Below, in pieces: positions 17,079 through 26,255 of a DNA stretch of 64,000 nucleotides. Under the pieces are notes generated by a model that was not told the origin of the DNA, searched no databases, and worked only from the letters and a program-made list of their open reading frames with translations. A program made the position numbers and the translations under genes. Source of the stretch: Deltaproteobacteria bacterium (GTDB lineage Bacteria; Desulfobacterota_D; UBA1144; Nemesobacterales; UBA2774); NCBI GenBank assembly GCA_029262275.1, contig JAJCZS010000011.1, positions 62,001 through 126,000 of the forward strand. Direction: 5' to 3'. Position 1 is the stretch's first letter. Every line of letters starts with the position of its first letter.

Positions 17079-17393
17079 ATGGCTGAATTTGAGAAAGTAG
17101 CAAAAGTCTCCGACATAAGTCCTGGAGAGGTTAAATCAGTTGTTGTCGGAAATCTTGTAATCGCAATTTGTAATACTGAGGGTGAGTTCTATGCTTTCAT
17201 AGACGAATGCTCTCATGAAACCCTACCCCTATCAGACGGCATCCTTGAAGGTAAAACGATCACCTGCTGCTATCATGGTGCTGAATTTGATGTTGAGACA
17301 GGAGAAGCGCTGTGCCTCCCAGCCGTAGACCGAATAGAGACATATGAAACAAAAGTCGAAGGCGATGACATTTACGTTCTAATTGAAGACTAA
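17079..17393 (+). CDS. Rieske-type [2Fe-2S] ferredoxin, suf-linked
   Basis: 104 residues, one Rieske domain. Cluster ligands are C44-x-H46 (ECSHE) and C63-x2-H66 (CCYHG). No membrane anchor or catalytic domain, so a soluble electron carrier like those found at the end of many suf operons and in dioxygenase systems. Its place as the last gene of the operon suggests it supplies electrons or serves as a cluster acceptor. No sufS, sufU or sufE is present in the cluster. Confidence 0.92.
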   Translation: MAEFEKVAKVSDISPGEVKSVVVGNLVIAICNTEGEFYAFIDECSHETLPLSDGILEGKTITCCYHGAEFDVETGEALCLPAVDRIETYETKVEGDDIYVLIED

Positions 17394-17540
17394 TAAAACA
17401 TAATTTCCTATCTTTACCCTCCATATTTAACATTTGTATTTTTATTTCTGATAAGACAATGCTAGAATTATATTGGCAGCAACTTCTGGGGTTATAAATC
17501 ATCTAATTAATATTGCTTTAAGTACTGGAGGGTCTTGAAG

Positions 17541-20500
17541 TTGAGAACTCATCTTCTATTATCACTTTTATTAATACTTCTAATAGCTGTAGGATGCGAC
17601 AACAACAATTCTGGAGGCGGAACCGACCCGGAGGGACTTCCTTCTAACCCAAACGACTGGGTATGCCCGGGAACTGATACAACCCTAAGCCAAAAGGAAA
17701 TAGATGATTGGTGCATGGATAACGCTGACCGCGGAGAACCTGCACCCCCTGCATTTAGAAATCCTCCACCAGTTGCTGATCTGGCTGCCAAGAATGCATT
17801 TGATGAGAATTTTAGAGAATTTATTCGAGACAGAAGATATGCAAACGATCTTGACTGGAACCGTGACCTCAATTGGCGAATGACAGGCCCTTACGTTGGT
17901 GCAATTAGCTTTGGTGAATTTTTTGGAGTCCATTCGTCAGCTGTAAGAATCTACTATTCTCCTGAAGTTGTAGAGTGGCTTTGTGGTGGAAGGGTTGGAG
18001 GACTCCCCGACGGCGCAATGATAATAAAAGAGCAGCATCCTATAAATGATTCACTTGGTATAGTCACAGATAACAGGGGTTGTATGGACATACCTGCGGA
18101 TGTTGAGCCTAAAAGCTGGACCACATTTATTAAACAAAATTCAGAATCATTTGACGGTTGGTATCAAGGTAGTTTTAGAGCTGAGTCAACTGAAAACCCT
18201 GTGCCTCTATGGCAACTAGGAAACCCCCCTGTATTGGATGCTTCAGCAATAACCGATCCAAACTTCTTTGCAAACACAGGAAACCCACCTTTGGAGCGTG
18301 ATCCTAATTGGTATCCTACGGGGTATTTATTTATTGACGATCCTGATGCGCGAGTACAGGGTAGTGATAAAAATCCTAACGTTGTATTTACATACAACCA
18401 ATATGGCAATTGGTGTATAAACTGCCATGCCTCAGCAACTAGTGAATCCACATTTTCAAGCCTTGAGAATATTATTACGACCGGCACCCAATTTTTACAG
18501 TTTAGCCCTGATCTAATTTTATTAGACAATACAAACTTTGTGGGAGATCTACACATTCCTCAGCGTGTTGCATTGGAATTTCTAGAATCTGAAAATCAGC
18601 TTGGATTTGAAGACCCTTTTACTTCTCCTTTGCCTACACCGTATCCTGAATTCATAGAATTCTACGACCAGATTCCCCCTGTTAGTTTCGAGACAGCATG
18701 GGAGACAAGACTTCCAGCTGAAACTTATGATCATCAAGTCTCTTTTGAGGGTGGCCCTGACCAATTTTTGACTTCTGATCAGTGTATTGGGTGCCACGAC
18801 GCTACATTCTTTAATCTCTTTTTACCAAATATGGTTTTTGAAGGTGTAAATGCCCAGGGTGACACGAAATTCTACAATCTCTCTCCATATGCAGAATGGA
18901 AAGCTTCTCCACTTGGACAAGCGGGTCGTGATCCAATATTCTTTGCCCAGGTAGAGGGTGAAACAAACTTCTTCTCTGGTAAAAATATTACAGATAATAA
19001 CCAAGTAATAATCGATGCAGAAAACTTAGCGCTCTGCGTTCAAAACACTTGCCTGCATTGTCATGGGGTTATGGGCCAAAGACAGTTTCAAATTGATACC
19101 GAAGGGCAGGACAATCTGAACTGCAATGACCTGTTCGGAATCCCACAGCTGCCTCAAATACCTGTTGGAGCCCCTCTGAGTGCTGACGCTGTGACCCAGT
19201 GGCCTGGGGCTGATAATACAGACCTACAAAGATACGGATCTCTTGCAAGAGACGGTATATCCTGCACTGTCTGCCATCATATCGTAGATGAGGGTTTCGG
19301 GACAGACAGCATATATACCGGAAACTTTGTAACAGGTCCGCCTAATGAAATTTACGGTCCGTTTAGAGATGTAGTTGTAAAACCGATGCAGCAGTCTATA
19401 GGTATTAATCCGGAGTTTGGAGAACAGACTTTAAACGCCAACCTATGTGGTACTTGTCATAATATTCTTTTGCCCACTGTAACAAACCAGGGAGAATTGC
19501 TTGGGTTTAGCTATGAGCAAACTACTGACTTGGAGTGGCAAAACAGTGTTTATGCTCCAGGCAGATCTAAATTTAAAACCTGTCAGGGCTGCCATATGCC
19601 AGACACCTTCCATGGTGAAAAACTAGAGTTTAAAATTGCCAATATTGAAGATGACACATTGCCACCTTCCCCTAACCGCTTGCCTAACAGTGAGATCAGA
19701 CTAAAAGAACGCAGCAACTATGCACGACATGCACTCCACGGATTAAATGTCTTCTTAAACGAGATGTTCCAAGAATTTCCTTTGATACTAGGATCCAGAC
19801 AAATTGATTTTATGAGCGGAGTTGCAACTGAGCTTCCATTAATCACTGCTAGGGAATCATTTTTAGATATGGCCAGAAATCAGACCGCCGATTTGGAGAT
19901 TTTATCTACAGAAATTACTCCCGAAGGACAGATGAAAGTGACTGTAAAAGTTACTAACAAAGCAGGACACTATTTGCCTTCAGGAGTTAACTTTAGAAGA
20001 GTGTTCATTGAATTCCTGATCAATGATAGCCAAGGAAATGTGCTATGGGCATCAGGAAGAACAAACAGCGTAGGGGCAATAATAGAGGGAGTAGATGGTC
20101 CCATACTTCCTACAGAGCTTGTTCTAGAGAACCCTCAGGCTTTTCAACCTCACTACGAGACCATAACAAGTGAAGACCAAGTACAGATATATCAAGAAGT
20201 AGTGGCTGACTCTGACGGCAATATAACAACTAGCTTTCTAAGACGCATATTTACACTAAAAAACAACCGCGTAAGACCAGAAGGGTTTGACCCGGCGTTT
20301 TTCTTTGAAAACCCCTCACCATTTGTAAAAGAACTTGCTGAAATCCCTGGTAATGCAAAGTTCGACCCATACTATACAGATCCTTCATTAACAGGTGCGG
20401 ATGTGATTGAATACATAGTCACACTTGATCCGTCAATGATGGCAGCGGTGGACCATGTCAAAGTAACACTCTTTAATCAGTCCATTCCTCCGTTTTATTT

Positions 20501-20672
20501 GCAGCAGAGGTTCAATGATGCAAATGTAGGAGCCGCTGAAAAAGAAAACATAGAAAGGCTTTACTACCTGACTAGCCATCTTAACACTGAAGGTGCTCTA
20601 GATGAAAATGGTAACGCTTTCATTGAAGACTGGAAACTAATGTTAGCTACGGATACCGAAGCGGTCCAATAA
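17541..20672 (+). CDS. Hexaheme c-type cytochrome lipoprotein
   Basis: About 1043 residues. I chose TTG 17541, 8 bp after ggaggg, over TTG 17535, which is only 2 bp from it. The N-terminus is a lipoprotein signal with C19 after IAVG, followed by an Asn/Gly-rich linker. Six CxxCH heme sites are visible: CINCH (18414), CIGCH, CLHCH, CTVCH, CGTCH and CQGCH (19579). The C-terminal third lacks heme motifs and looks beta-rich. Probably an outer-membrane or periplasmic electron-transfer protein. Partners and the electron acceptor or donor are not visible. DUF488 follows with a one-base overlap. No exact family recognised. Confidence 0.85.
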   Translation: MRTHLLLSLLLILLIAVGCDNNNSGGGTDPEGLPSNPNDWVCPGTDTTLSQKEIDDWCMDNADRGEPAPPAFRNPPPVADLAAKNAFDENFREFIRDRRYANDLDWNRDLNWRMTGPYVGAISFGEFFGVHSSAVRIYYSPEVVEWLCGGRVGGLPDGAMIIKEQHPINDSLGIVTDNRGCMDIPADVEPKSWTTFIKQNSESFDGWYQGSFRAESTENPVPLWQLGNPPVLDASAITDPNFFANTGNPPLERDPNWYPTGYLFIDDPDARVQGSDKNPNVVFTYNQYGNWCINCHASATSESTFSSLENIITTGTQFLQFSPDLILLDNTNFVGDLHIPQRVALEFLESENQLGFEDPFTSPLPTPYPEFIEFYDQIPPVSFETAWETRLPAETYDHQVSFEGGPDQFLTSDQCIGCHDATFFNLFLPNMVFEGVNAQGDTKFYNLSPYAEWKASPLGQAGRDPIFFAQVEGETNFFSGKNITDNNQVIIDAENLALCVQNTCLHCHGVMGQRQFQIDTEGQDNLNCNDLFGIPQLPQIPVGAPLSADAVTQWPGADNTDLQRYGSLARDGISCTVCHHIVDEGFGTDSIYTGNFVTGPPNEIYGPFRDVVVKPMQQSIGINPEFGEQTLNANLCGTCHNILLPTVTNQGELLGFSYEQTTDLEWQNSVYAPGRSKFKTCQGCHMPDTFHGEKLEFKIANIEDDTLPPSPNRLPNSEIRLKERSNYARHALHGLNVFLNEMFQEFPLILGSRQIDFMSGVATELPLITARESFLDMARNQTADLEILSTEITPEGQMKVTVKVTNKAGHYLPSGVNFRRVFIEFLINDSQGNVLWASGRTNSVGAIIEGVDGPILPTELVLENPQAFQPHYETITSEDQVQIYQEVVADSDGNITTSFLRRIFTLKNNRVRPEGFDPAFFFENPSPFVKELAEIPGNAKFDPYYTDPSLTGADVIEYIVTLDPSMMAAVDHVKVTLFNQSIPPFYLQQRFNDANVGAAEKENIERLYYLTSHLNTEGALDENGNAFIEDWKLMLATDTEAVQ

Positions 20673-21022
20673 TGGCTATAAAATTAAAGCGTGTTTATGA
20701 AAAACCAGACGATAGCGATGGTATTCGAGTATTAGTTGAAAGGCTATGGCCAAGGGGTTTATCAAAAGAAAAAGCAAAAGTAGATGTCTGGTTAAAAGAC
20801 GCTGCCCCTTCAACTGAGCTACGCAAGTGGTTCAGCCATGATGAGACAAAATGGAAGGAATTTAAAAAGCGTTACTACTTAGAGCTAGACCAAAACCCGG
20901 TAGCTTTAAAACCAATTCTTGATTTACCAAGCACAGCAAACATTACTTTTGTGTTCGCCTCTAAAGAGGAGCAATTTAATAATGCTACAGCTCTTAAAGA
21001 CTATATTTCTAATTATCAGTAA
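20672..21022 (+). CDS. DUF488 family protein
   Basis: 116 residues with the DUF488 signature: [24 protein letters not shown] near the N-terminus, [17 protein letters not shown], and ITFVFASKE. Function is unknown; family members are small cytosolic proteins often next to oxidative-stress or cytochrome genes. Its ATG overlaps the cytochrome stop by one base, which suggests coupled translation. The 3' end overlaps the convergent ilvD by 14 bp. Confidence 0.88.
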   Translation: MAIKLKRVYEKPDDSDGIRVLVERLWPRGLSKEKAKVDVWLKDAAPSTELRKWFSHDETKWKEFKKRYYLELDQNPVALKPILDLPSTANITFVFASKEEQFNNATALKDYISNYQ

Positions 21023-22715
21023 CAGCGCCTTCTGATGCAGAGGATACTAGTTTTGCATACTTCGCAAGAACGCCTCTTTTCTCTTTAGGAGCAGGTTTCT
21101 TCCAGGAGCTGAGCCTCTTTTTTATTTCCGCTTTTGTTATCTCTAGATTAATCTCACGTTTTTTAGCATCAATTGTTATTACATCACCGTTTTTAACAAT
21201 TGCTATAACTCCACCATCAACTGCCTCAGGGGTAATATGGCCAACAACAAACCCGTGTGTTCCTCCAGAGAACCGCCCGTCAGTAATTAGCGCAACATCA
21301 TTACCAAGCCCTTTGCCCATAATGGCTGAGGTAGGTGCCAACATCTCACGCATCCCCGGCCCTCCCCTTGGTCCTTCATTACGGATAACTATTACATGCC
21401 CCTTCTTCACTTTGCCATTTAATATAGCTTTTAGAGATTCCTCTTCAGAATTAAACACGATCGCTTTTCCGGTAAAGGAAAGTCCCTCATGGCCGGATAT
21501 CTTTGCAACTGCTCCTTCCGATGCAAGGTTTCCTCTGAGTATTACTATATGGCTGTCTTTTTTTATAGGTTTTTTGAGAGAACGAACTATATCTTGACCC
21601 TTTGGATATGAGCCAACGCCACTAAGATTCTCTTTTAGGGTTTTCCCTGTAACAGTAAGGCAGTCTCCGTGCAAAAGTCCCGCTTTGAGTAAGGTCTTCA
21701 TAAGTGGCAAAATACCGCCAATCTTACAGAAATCAGCCATCATATATTTTCCGCTCGGCTTTAGATCAGCAAGCACAGGAGTCTTCTTTCCTATCCTCGT
21801 GAAATCATCAATCTTAAGCTTAACGTTCATAGCGTTTGCCATTGCTAGAAGATGAAGAACAGCATTTGTGGATCCACCCAATGTTACAAGAACGACAATA
21901 GCATTCTCAAATGCTTTTTTAGTCATTATATCACTAGGACGTATCCCTTTTTTAATCAGATTTACAACCGCCGCCCCTGCATCTTGGCAGTCCTTTATTT
22001 TGTCTCTTGAAATTGCTGCCTGAGCTGAGCTGTTTGGAAGACTCATTCCTAAAGCTTCAATAGCGGAAGCCATAGTATTTGCTGTGTACATTCCACCGCA
22101 AGAACCTGGTCCTGGAATAGCATTTGATTCGATTTGTTTTAACTGTCTGTCAGAAATATCTTTGTTGGCATGAGCTCCTACTGCTTCAAAGACCGAAACA
22201 ACGTCAATGTCCTGACCGTTATAATTACCGGGCATAATTGTACCGCCGTATACAAAGACTGAAGGGCGGTTGAGCCTAGACATAGCAATCAAACATCCGG
22301 GCATGTTCTTATCACAACCACCTATAGCCACTAGCCCGTCAAAACCCTCACCCGCTGTAACTGTCTCAATAGAATCTGCAATCACCTCACGCGAGACAAG
22401 AGAGTATCTCATCCCAGGTGTTCCCATAGATATCCCATCGGAGTTGGTAATTGTATTGAAGATAATTGACTTACCGCCAGCTTTGTCAGCCCCAGCCCCA
22501 GCCTGCTCGGCAAGCTTATCTATGTGCATATTACATGGGGTCACCATACTCCACGTAGAAGCAATACCAACAATAGGCTTTCTAAAATCTCTATCCTTAA
22601 ACCCAACGGCCCTCAACATCGAGCGGTTAGGTGCTTTGTCAGCACCCTCTACTACAAGTGATGAAAACTTTTGTAATGTGACTGGCTTTGTAGTTGAATC
22701 TGGTTTTTTCTTCAA
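21009..22715 (-). CDS. ilvD: Dihydroxy-acid dehydratase
   Basis: 568 residues. Dehydrates 2,3-dihydroxy-isovalerate and -methylvalerate in valine, isoleucine and leucine synthesis. Cluster and metal motifs are visible: [35 protein letters not shown], and the C-terminal [20 protein letters not shown] and [18 protein letters not shown]. Full length. Stands alone on its strand; the 3' end overlaps DUF488 by 14 bp, so the two transcripts run into each other. Confidence 0.96.
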   Translation of the reverse strand: MKKKPDSTTKPVTLQKFSSLVVEGADKAPNRSMLRAVGFKDRDFRKPIVGIASTWSMVTPCNMHIDKLAEQAGAGADKAGGKSIIFNTITNSDGISMGTPGMRYSLVSREVIADSIETVTAGEGFDGLVAIGGCDKNMPGCLIAMSRLNRPSVFVYGGTIMPGNYNGQDIDVVSVFEAVGAHANKDISDRQLKQIESNAIPGPGSCGGMYTANTMASAIEALGMSLPNSSAQAAISRDKIKDCQDAGAAVVNLIKKGIRPSDIMTKKAFENAIVVLVTLGGSTNAVLHLLAMANAMNVKLKIDDFTRIGKKTPVLADLKPSGKYMMADFCKIGGILPLMKTLLKAGLLHGDCLTVTGKTLKENLSGVGSYPKGQDIVRSLKKPIKKDSHIVILRGNLASEGAVAKISGHEGLSFTGKAIVFNSEEESLKAILNGKVKKGHVIVIRNEGPRGGPGMREMLAPTSAIMGKGLGNDVALITDGRFSGGTHGFVVGHITPEAVDGGVIAIVKNGDVITIDAKKREINLEITKAEIKKRLSSWKKPAPKEKRGVLAKYAKLVSSASEGAVTDN

Positions 22716-22884
22716 GACATCTCTCCTGGCTATAGTGAATTGTAATCGAATAATTATCTATAAATAGAAATTCATGTCAATTTTTGGTACCACAAATAGT
22801 ACTTGTAAGAACCCCTCAGCACAGTATATCATCTTAGTATATAGAGTTCATTATAGGTTTTACGTCTTTAGAAGGATGTGGAGG

Positions 22885-22914
22885 ATGACAAAAGTCGCTT
22901 TACATTGTAGCTAA
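22885..22914 (+). other. Possible 9-codon leader ORF
   Basis: ATG 22885 preceded by aagga at 8 bp opens a short frame of nine codons. Its stop TAA (22912-22914) overlaps the aaggagg Shine-Dalgarno of the next gene. The two frames differ. It could couple translation, but may be chance. Confidence 0.25.
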
Positions 22915-22928
22915 GGAGGTGCCGTCGA

Positions 22929-23390
22929 ATGAATGCTTTATTGTTAACTATAGTTGCTGGTATTGTGGGAACAACAGGAATGAGTTTGGCAATGTGGATA
23001 ATCACAAGATCCGGAATTGCCAACGCTTCTATGATAAGAGCTATAGGAAGTTTATTTACAAAATCCTACAAGAACTCTTTTGAGCCCGGTCTCATTATTC
23101 ATTTAATCTCTGGAATCCTGTTCGCCTTCCTCTACGTGATCCTAATAAGCATTTTTGCACCTACCTCAGTTGCTGCAGCAATTGGTGCAGGAACCATGAT
23201 TGGAGTGTTTCACGGTGTGGCTTTTGGATTTCTCTTGGTAATAACTGTTGCAGAACATCATCCTCTGGAGCAGTTTAGAAAGGCAGGATTTGAAGTTGCA
23301 ATAGCTCACTTTGTGGGACACGTAATTTACGGGCTTCTTGTGGGACTGGTGGTAGGTCTTACGGGCGCTAGGATATTCTTACTTTCATAG
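22929..23390 (+). CDS. Four-helix membrane protein of unknown function
   Basis: 153 residues, about four transmembrane segments (near 2-24, 53-75, 77-107 and 120-150), with no strong motif. Features are a GVFHGVAFGFLLVITVAEHHP segment carrying conserved-looking His residues and Gly-rich helices. The aaggagg at 22913-22919, 9 bp upstream of the ATG, gives good support for translation. Not clearly assigned to a family; a stand-alone integral membrane protein. Confidence 0.7.
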   Translation: MNALLLTIVAGIVGTTGMSLAMWIITRSGIANASMIRAIGSLFTKSYKNSFEPGLIIHLISGILFAFLYVILISIFAPTSVAAAIGAGTMIGVFHGVAFGFLLVITVAEHHPLEQFRKAGFEVAIAHFVGHVIYGLLVGLVVGLTGARIFLLS

Positions 23391-23406
23391 AAATAAGATT
23401 GTTATT

Positions 23407-24534
23407 TCATACATCGAGAATCTTATCCAGTGCTTCAAAAAGCTTGAGTATTTCCTCTTGGGTATTGTAGAAATGCGGAGCAACTCTGAGCGCACCCCCA
23501 CGGTAATTAACAACTATTTTCATTTCAAGAAGCTTCTCCGCCACTTCTTTTGGATCAAAGTTGCCTGAAAAGGAGATAATCCCTCCTCTCTCCATTTTAT
23601 CTTTAGGAGTCCTCAGTAAAAATCCCCTCTTTTCTGACTCCTTAATAATCAAATCTCCAAGTTCATGTATGGACTGCTCTATGTTATCCACACCTACCTC
23701 TAAGAGAAGTTCTACGGCAGCCCCTAAAGCATATATTCCGATTGTATTAAATGACCCTTCCTCAAACCTAAGAGCATTTTCTTTTAATTTAAAATCAAAG
23801 CTCTCGAAATTAAACTCGTCCACAACGCTCTTCCATCCAATCAGATTGGGATTAATTTGAGAGGCAAGCTCGCCTCTGCAGTAAAAGATGCCAATCCCCT
23901 CTGGAGCAAGAAGCCACTTATGTCCATCAGCTGCGAGAAAATCAGCTCCACATTCATTCACATCAATAGAGACTGCGCCCAGGCTCTGTATAGCGTCCAC
24001 AAAGAATAATATCCCCTTGCTCTTGCACAGATCTCCCAGTTTACTTAGATCTATCCTGAAACCATTTACAGACTGCACAGAGCTCATTGTAATAAGCCTG
24101 GTCCTGGAATCGATCAAACTTTCTATATCCTCAAATAATATGCGCTCATCTCTAAGAGGAATAAACCTTACTTCTACCCCACTCTTCTCTAAGTTAAGCC
24201 ATGGATAGATATTTGAAGAAAATTCCTTCTCAAAAACAAGCAGGTTGTCACCTTCTTTCCACTCTAAACCTGAGGCTACAATAGAAATGCCATGAGATGT
24301 GTTCTTTACAAAAGCCACCTCTTCTAGTTCAGAACCAATGAGTTTGGCACAATTAGCTCGAGCTTCTTCAATTTTGATTCCCCATGAGCTGTAATCTAGA
24401 GGTGTTTCCCCGGTAGCATTTTGCAAGAATCTAGAAACCGCTTCTTTAACTCTGAGGGAAACAGGAGAAACCCCCGCATGGTCAAGATATATAAAATGAT
24501 CTGTATTTGGGAATTCGTCTCTATAGTTTTTCAT
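23407..24534 (-). CDS. Class V aminotransferase (cysteine desulfurase/isopenicillin-N-epimerase-like)
   Basis: 375 residues, fold type I PLP enzyme. The catalytic lysine is in AADGHKWLLAPEG. IYLDHAGVSPVSLRV at the start and FVKNTSHGISIVA fit the class V fold. The RSGHHCA-type loop with the catalytic cysteine of SufS/NifS was not seen, so sulfur mobilisation is uncertain and it more resembles epimerase- or kynureninase-like members. Convergent with the four-helix membrane protein and divergent from cspA. Confidence 0.85.
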   Translation of the reverse strand: MKNYRDEFPNTDHFIYLDHAGVSPVSLRVKEAVSRFLQNATGETPLDYSSWGIKIEEARANCAKLIGSELEEVAFVKNTSHGISIVASGLEWKEGDNLLVFEKEFSSNIYPWLNLEKSGVEVRFIPLRDERILFEDIESLIDSRTRLITMSSVQSVNGFRIDLSKLGDLCKSKGILFFVDAIQSLGAVSIDVNECGADFLAADGHKWLLAPEGIGIFYCRGELASQINPNLIGWKSVVDEFNFESFDFKLKENALRFEEGSFNTIGIYALGAAVELLLEVGVDNIEQSIHELGDLIIKESEKRGFLLRTPKDKMERGGIISFSGNFDPKEVAEKLLEMKIVVNYRGGALRVAPHFYNTQEEILKLFEALDKILDV

Positions 24535-24632
24535 TAATTAGCCATCCTTAAACAAGTCAACATCTAACAAATCAAGGTATAACCCTATCGCAAACTACTC
24601 TTTCTATCAAATATTTCCTCCCAAAAAATCAT

Positions 24633-24661
24633 TTGACAAATTTACCAAAAAGTGCGATATT
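24633..24661 (+). promoter_or_regulatory. Promoter of the cold-shock gene
   Basis: Perfect -35 TTGACA (24633-24638), 17-bp spacer, -10 GATATT (24656-24661) preceded by TGc, an extended -10. The predicted leader is only about 30 nt, much shorter than the long cspA leaders of E. coli, so the cold-inducible RNA thermosensor is not present. Confidence 0.6.
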
Positions 24662-24697
24662 GGTTTTGAAGTAGATTGTCTAGGAGGAATTTATTTA

Positions 24698-24907
24698 ATG
24701 CAGGGTACAGTAAAATGGTTTAACAGTTCTAAAGGATACGGATTTATCCAGTCAGACGAGATAGATAAAGACGTATTTGTTCATTACAGTGTTATCGAAG
24801 GCGACGGTTATAAGAGCCTAGCAGAAGGTGAAGCTGTAGAATTTGAAATAACAGACGGACCAAAAGGGCCTCAAGCAACTAGGGTTGCTAAAGCTGGCTC
24901 TGAGTAA
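24698..24907 (+). CDS. Cold-shock protein (CspA family)
   Basis: 69 residues, one cold-shock domain binding single-stranded RNA and DNA. RNP1 KGYGFIQ and RNP2 VFVHYS are intact, with the family start [14 protein letters not shown]. Acts as RNA chaperone in the cytosol. taggagga is placed about 8 bp before the ATG. Monocistronic: own promoter and terminator. Confidence 0.96.
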   Translation: MQGTVKWFNSSKGYGFIQSDEIDKDVFVHYSVIEGDGYKSLAEGEAVEFEITDGPKGPQATRVAKAGSE

Positions 24908-24920
24908 ACTTCTTCTACGC

Positions 24921-24948
24921 AGCCTCGTATTGAGGCTTTGTTTTATTT
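24921..24948 (+). terminator. Terminator of the cold-shock gene
   Basis: AGCCTC (24921-24926) pairs with GAGGCT (24932-24937) over a 5-nt loop, followed by tttgttttattt. It lies 14 bp after the stop codon. Confidence 0.8.
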
Positions 24949-25095
24949 AAGAAGATTCCGCTTGGTATTTTGATACCTTTTAGAATTTCCCACTTAGCTA
25001 TTTTCAATAGCATAGGTATTTTTTACTTTTTTGACACCTAAGTTTCTCTATTTTTTCTTGACACTAAGCTATAAAACCCTCAATATTTTATTATA

Positions 25096-25857
25096 TTGCT
25101 TACTCACGCGTACTTTACAAGAAAGATTGCGGTATGCACTTTGCTATTATTATTACTTCCGCTCCTAGGTCTCTATGAAGGATCTAAGTTCCAATTTGCT
25201 CAGGTTATATATGATGGTAATTGGGACCCAAGGCCAAGAGCTTATAAAAGATTAATGAGTTCTCTTGAATTTAGAACCAGTGTTAATGTCTCAAATCAGA
25301 GAGAGAGCTTCAAACTAAGTGATCCCAATCTATTCAATTATCCATTTCTATATATGGCAGGAGATGATAGCTTCAAACCCTTTAGCCCTGAGGAGAGAAG
25401 AAAGCTTAGAAAGTTCCTTAAACTAGGCGGGACTTTAATTATTGACGATGTCTCAGGATCCAACGATTCAAGGTTTGATGCTCAGATCCGAGAAGAACTG
25501 GTAAACATAATCCCCGAAGTCCCACTTACACCAATAGCCAATGACCACGTAGTATATAAATCTTTTTATATTTTAAACTCCCCTAGTGGAAGAAAAGTAG
25601 TTCAACCTTATCTTGAAGGAATCACATTTAAGGACGAAGACAGAACTTCTGTTTTCTATTCCAAAAATGATTTAGGGGGCGCGTGGTCAGAAGATGAATT
25701 TGGCAAATGGGAATTTGCAGTAGTCCCAGGGGGAGAAGCTCAAAGAGAAAGAGCGCTCAGACTAGGAATTAATATGATCCTATATGCTCTAACTGGGAAC
25801 TATAAGAAAGACCAGGTTCATACACCTTTTATAAAAAGACGACAAATGAACTTTTAA
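25096..25857 (+). CDS. DUF4159 domain protein
   Basis: 253 residues with an N-terminal hydrophobic segment (about 9-26), a signal peptide or anchor. The rest matches DUF4159: FAQVIYDGNWDPRPRAYKRL at the start, a FLYMAGDD strand, LRKFLKLGGTLIIDDVSGS, and the ending GINMILYALTGNYKKDQVH. Such proteins are exported, related to glutamine-amidotransferase-like folds, and are usually linked to MoxR/DUF58 clusters, none of which is here. The start is TTG with no Shine-Dalgarno. A TTGACA at 25058-25063 puts a possible transcription start close to the TTG, so the start is uncertain. Confidence 0.78.
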   Translation: MLTHAYFTRKIAVCTLLLLLLPLLGLYEGSKFQFAQVIYDGNWDPRPRAYKRLMSSLEFRTSVNVSNQRESFKLSDPNLFNYPFLYMAGDDSFKPFSPEERRKLRKFLKLGGTLIIDDVSGSNDSRFDAQIREELVNIIPEVPLTPIANDHVVYKSFYILNSPSGRKVVQPYLEGITFKDEDRTSVFYSKNDLGGAWSEDEFGKWEFAVVPGGEAQRERALRLGINMILYALTGNYKKDQVHTPFIKRRQMNF

Positions 25858-25879
25858 TCCTTATATAGACACCTGAGAA

Positions 25880-26170
25880 ATGGACCAAACAAAAGACTGC
25901 CCTCTATGCAAGCGCCCGCTTCCTGAGAAACCAAGCAAGCACCACCTCATTCCCAAAACATTTAAGGGTAAGGAAATTGTACTTCTACATAGGATCTGTC
26001 ACAGGCAAATTCACGCAAACTTTACGGAGAGAGAACTACTTAATTATTATCATACAATTGACCGTATCTTGGAAAATGAGAACATACAGAAATTTATTAA
26101 GTGGATAAAAAACAAGCCCTCTGAATTTCACGTAAGAACTAGAAACACTTCCAGAAAGAACTCTCTGTGA
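25880..26170 (+). CDS. Small HNH endonuclease-like protein
   Basis: 96 residues. A first CPLC pair and a histidine-rich core KHHLIPKTFKG, then LHRICHRQIHANFTERELLNYYHT, make the HNH-type beta-beta-alpha metal motif. WIKNKPSEFHVRTR at the end is typical of this small conserved HNH family. Probably a nuclease of unknown role; not part of a visible restriction or mobile system. It starts 22 bp after the DUF4159 gene on the same strand. Confidence 0.8.
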   Translation: MDQTKDCPLCKRPLPEKPSKHHLIPKTFKGKEIVLLHRICHRQIHANFTERELLNYYHTIDRILENENIQKFIKWIKNKPSEFHVRTRNTSRKNSL

Positions 26171-26255
26171 AAAGGCAATCGCAACTCAACTGCATTAAAG
26201 ACGCTAAAAGAAATGGTTAAGGCAGGGCAAATACATACCCCTAATTTTGTTTTTG

